Origin: JAZQLP01 sp045629205 | Lineage (GTDB): Bacteria > Bacillota > Clostridia > Oscillospirales > UBA644 | DNA: 6,776 nt | Assembly: GCA_045629205.1 (NCBI GenBank) | Contig: JAZQQT010000141.1 | Location: forward strand, 1 to 6,776 | Direction: 5' to 3' | Shown: one piece after another, positions 5,895-6,776 of the stretch | How positions within the stretch are numbered: the stretch's first letter is position 1 | Layout: every line of letters begins with the position of its first letter | Notes under the pieces: model-generated | The model's input: the letters and a program-made list of their open reading frames with translations, nothing else | The model's database searches: none | Told to the model about the DNA's origin: nothing | Program-made: the position numbers and the translations under genes

Positions 5895-5925
5895 ATTATA
5901 TCAGGAGAATAATCACTTTATTCTC
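5895..5925 (-). promoter_or_regulatory. Extended -10 promoter overlapped by a perfect dyad (possible operator)
   Basis: On the minus strand TGATATAAT (TATAAT at 5895-5900) is an extended -10 element. Directly upstream GAGAATAA (5918-5925) and TTATTCTC (5905-5912) form a perfect 8-bp inverted repeat with a 5-nt spacer. No good -35 hexamer is visible, as expected for an extended -10 promoter. The dyad spans roughly -17 to -37 and overlaps the stop codon of the truncated gene above it, so it could be an operator or a weak transcript hairpin. It has no T-run and so is not a terminator. The likely target is the transcript entering the mini-ORF and helicase gene. Confidence 0.45.
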
Positions 5926-6192
5926 ATCCCATTGATGTTATCTCATCATATTTATCGTCCATCAACGCAATAAGTTGCTGCACAAAATCATCTTCGTCAT
6001 ATTCATCAAAGTTCGGAATCATTTCAGCAATTTTTGAAAAACCGGAATTTGCGTATTCCGCAGCAATTCCATAAATCGTATCATCATCAGATAGCATATT
6101 ATCCTGATTCGTTTGACGCAGGTCATTTAATGCCAGCGAAATAGCGTATGCTCTGTTCTCTGAATCGCTATTATTAAGAGCAGAGTACTGTA
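5924..6192 (-). pseudogene. C-terminal remnant of an unidentified gene, truncated at a recombination junction
   Basis: About 85 protein-like codons remain, starting near YSALNNSDSENRAYAIS and ending with an acidic segment (NFDEYDEDDFVQQ) and MG-stop. It is helix-rich, soluble and AT-rich (~36% GC in 5941-6060). The open frame formally continues to 6301 on the minus strand, but that part is the antisense of a recombinase coding segment, so the native N-terminus is missing. It reads towards the helicase gene and may have been its upstream operon partner, although ~436 bp now separate them. The parent family is not recognised. No ribosome binding site or plausible native start remains, so expression as a functional protein is unlikely. 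Confidence 0.6.
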
Positions 6193-6558
6193 ACCAATGT
6201 TTGGGTCTGCAATAACCGGTGGGGCAATGAAGTACACTGCAAAGCCCCTCATGTAAATGACCGCGATTTGCAGGAGATGTTTTGTTGCTCCGTTTCGGCA
6301 TTCATGGTGGCACATCCTGATTTGCAGAACGGGCTTATCAGCACCTTGGAGCAGACAATCAAGTCGAGGAAGAAATACGGCGAAAAGGAAAATCGGCTTG
6401 CTTCGATGCGGTCGGTCATAGAACAGTCGGAACGGAAATTCAGCGAGGAAGCCTGTTATGTGTTGCTGGAAAGATGCACCGTCAAAAAGGGAGAAATCCT
6501 CCTCCGCCTGATTGACGGCAGCGAATATTATTATCAAGCCAATTCTGACACAATTTAA
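6190..6558 (+). pseudogene. C-terminal fragment of a large serine recombinase (zinc ribbon half and C-terminal helices)
   Basis: The plus-strand frame, read from about 6193, gives TNVWVCNNRWGNEVHCKAPH followed by VNDRDLQEMF, a long helical coiled-coil-like stretch rich in Lys, Arg and Glu, and a short C-terminal beta-like end stopping at TAA 6556-6558. W-V-C-N-N...H-C...PH is the second half of the recombinase zinc beta-ribbon found in large serine recombinases of clostridial integrative elements. The first Cys pair, the recombinase domain and the N-terminal resolvase catalytic domain with its serine are all absent, and an in-frame stop lies just upstream at 6175-6177. The codons before 6190 belong to an unrelated AT-rich gene in antisense, which places the break at ~6190. 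GC is ~49%, well above the sequence to its left. The fragment is ~120 of the usual 500 or so residues and cannot catalyse recombination. Confidence 0.8.
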
Positions 6559-6573
6559 CGATTGAAAACCGAC

Positions 6574-6693
6574 CTTTCCGAAAAAGTGCACACCCCCACG
6601 GGCTTTCGTTAAAAGGTGCAGGCAAAACGCATCAAAACAGGCTCCGAAGGCCATAACCCGTTAGCCCTCGGAACCTGCTTTCGTTAAAAAGTG
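6574..6693 (+). repeat. Three copies of a CTTTCG(T)TAAAA-GTG motif downstream of the recombinase
   Basis: Related copies occur at 6574-6588 (CTTTCCGAAAAAGTG), 6603-6618 (CTTTCGTTAAAAGGTG) and 6678-6693 (CTTTCGTTAAAAAGTG). The last two share a longer match of about 29 bp (6602-6630 and 6677-6705). They are spaced 29 and 75 bp apart in one orientation. Such short subterminal repeats are common near the ends of mobile elements, where they can bind recombinase or an accessory protein. No gene was seen in 6559-6776. Confidence 0.5.
6640..6675. repeat. Inverted repeat between two of the subterminal motifs
   Basis: GGCTCCGAAGG (6640-6650) is complementary to CCCTCGGAACC (6665-6675) at 9 of 11 positions around a 14-nt loop. 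It lacks a T run, so it is not an obvious terminator. It lies between the second and third CTTTCG motifs. Confidence 0.4.
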
Positions 6694-6716
6694 TTGGAAA
6701 ATGCCGTGAAATAGGG

Positions 6717-6730
6717 CTTTTTGCAAAAAG
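6717..6730. repeat. Perfect 14-bp palindrome CTTTTTGCAAAAAG
   Basis: The sequence equals its own reverse complement over 14 bases. It lies 5 bp before the larger edge palindrome and could form part of the same recombination or transcription-termination region. A-T tract palindromes of this sort can also arise by chance. Confidence 0.45.
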
Positions 6731-6735
6731 AAACT

Positions 6736-6776
6736 GCACACCATTTCAGATACACATTGTATCAAAAGTGGTGTGC
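6736..6776. repeat. 41-bp imperfect palindrome at the window edge, candidate attachment site or element end
   Basis: GCACACCATTTCAGATAC (6736-6753) pairs with GTATCAAAAGTGGTGTGC (6759-6776) at 15 of 18 positions plus one G-T, around a 5-nt centre. Large serine recombinases recombine at imperfect palindromes of about this size, usually close to the recombinase gene, so a position ~180 bp after the recombinase stop is suggestive. It could equally be an insertion-sequence end or a transcript hairpin. It is cut by the window end and may continue. Confidence 0.45.

Noticed and set aside
6193..6301. N-terminal ~36 codons of the 125-codon minus-strand ORF (start at 6301)
   Set aside because: These codons are antisense to recombinase coding sequence; only the part below ~6192 looks like a genuine protein.
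6127..6654. 175-codon minus-strand ORF opposite the recombinase fragment
   Set aside because: It is the antisense shadow of the recombinase remnant, whose zinc-ribbon residues and reading frame are clear on the plus strand.

Overview
This 6.8 kb window looks like accessory DNA from a gut-type member of the Bacillota (class Clostridia, probably near Oscillospiraceae/Ruminococcaceae). The reasons are strong AGGAGG-type ribosome binding sites, moderate to low GC, a DUF6809-type small protein, an AAA/DUF4143 ATPase and the tail of a clostridial-style large serine recombinase. The lineage is inferred from gene families only. No rRNA, tRNA, CRISPR array or intact transposase gene was seen.

Layout. 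Positions 1-56 hold the first copy of an imperfect ~57 bp direct repeat. Positions 58-2587 form a compact minus-strand unit: an extended -10 promoter, a 453-residue AAA ATPase with a DUF4143 region, a 343-residue protein of unknown function, and a stem-loop terminator. The 332 bp intergenic region 2529-2860 carries a degenerate 10-bp-period repeat array and the second copy of the ~57 bp repeat, which lies just upstream of a plus-strand DUF6809-type gene (2861-3163). A phased A-tract and a bidirectional terminator (3179-3254) separate this gene from a converging minus-strand gene of 744 codons.

The 744-codon gene is a chimera. It has a long uncharacterised N-terminal region and a superfamily 1 (RecD/UvrD-like) helicase core that is cut before motifs V and VI. 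The core is joined in frame to a ~66-residue hydrophobic tail from an unrelated membrane protein. Upstream of it (5488-5923) there is one doubtful zinc-ribbon mini-ORF and an extended -10 promoter overlapping a perfect dyad. A second breakpoint follows at about 6190, where the C-terminal part of a minus-strand gene (5924-~6192) abuts the C-terminal part of a plus-strand large serine recombinase (~6190-6558). The last 218 bp hold subterminal-looking repeats and a 41 bp imperfect palindrome at the window edge, which could be a recombinase attachment site or an element end.

Reading. The stretch between about 3450 and 6190 is AT-rich (36-38% GC in the samples I counted). The membrane tail to its left (~53%) and the recombinase fragment to its right (~49%) are clearly richer. 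This suggests an AT-rich block, perhaps from a defence or helicase island, spliced between GC-richer sequence with broken genes at both ends. An assembly chimera must be excluded. The AAA/DUF4143 operon appears intact, as does the DUF6809-type gene.
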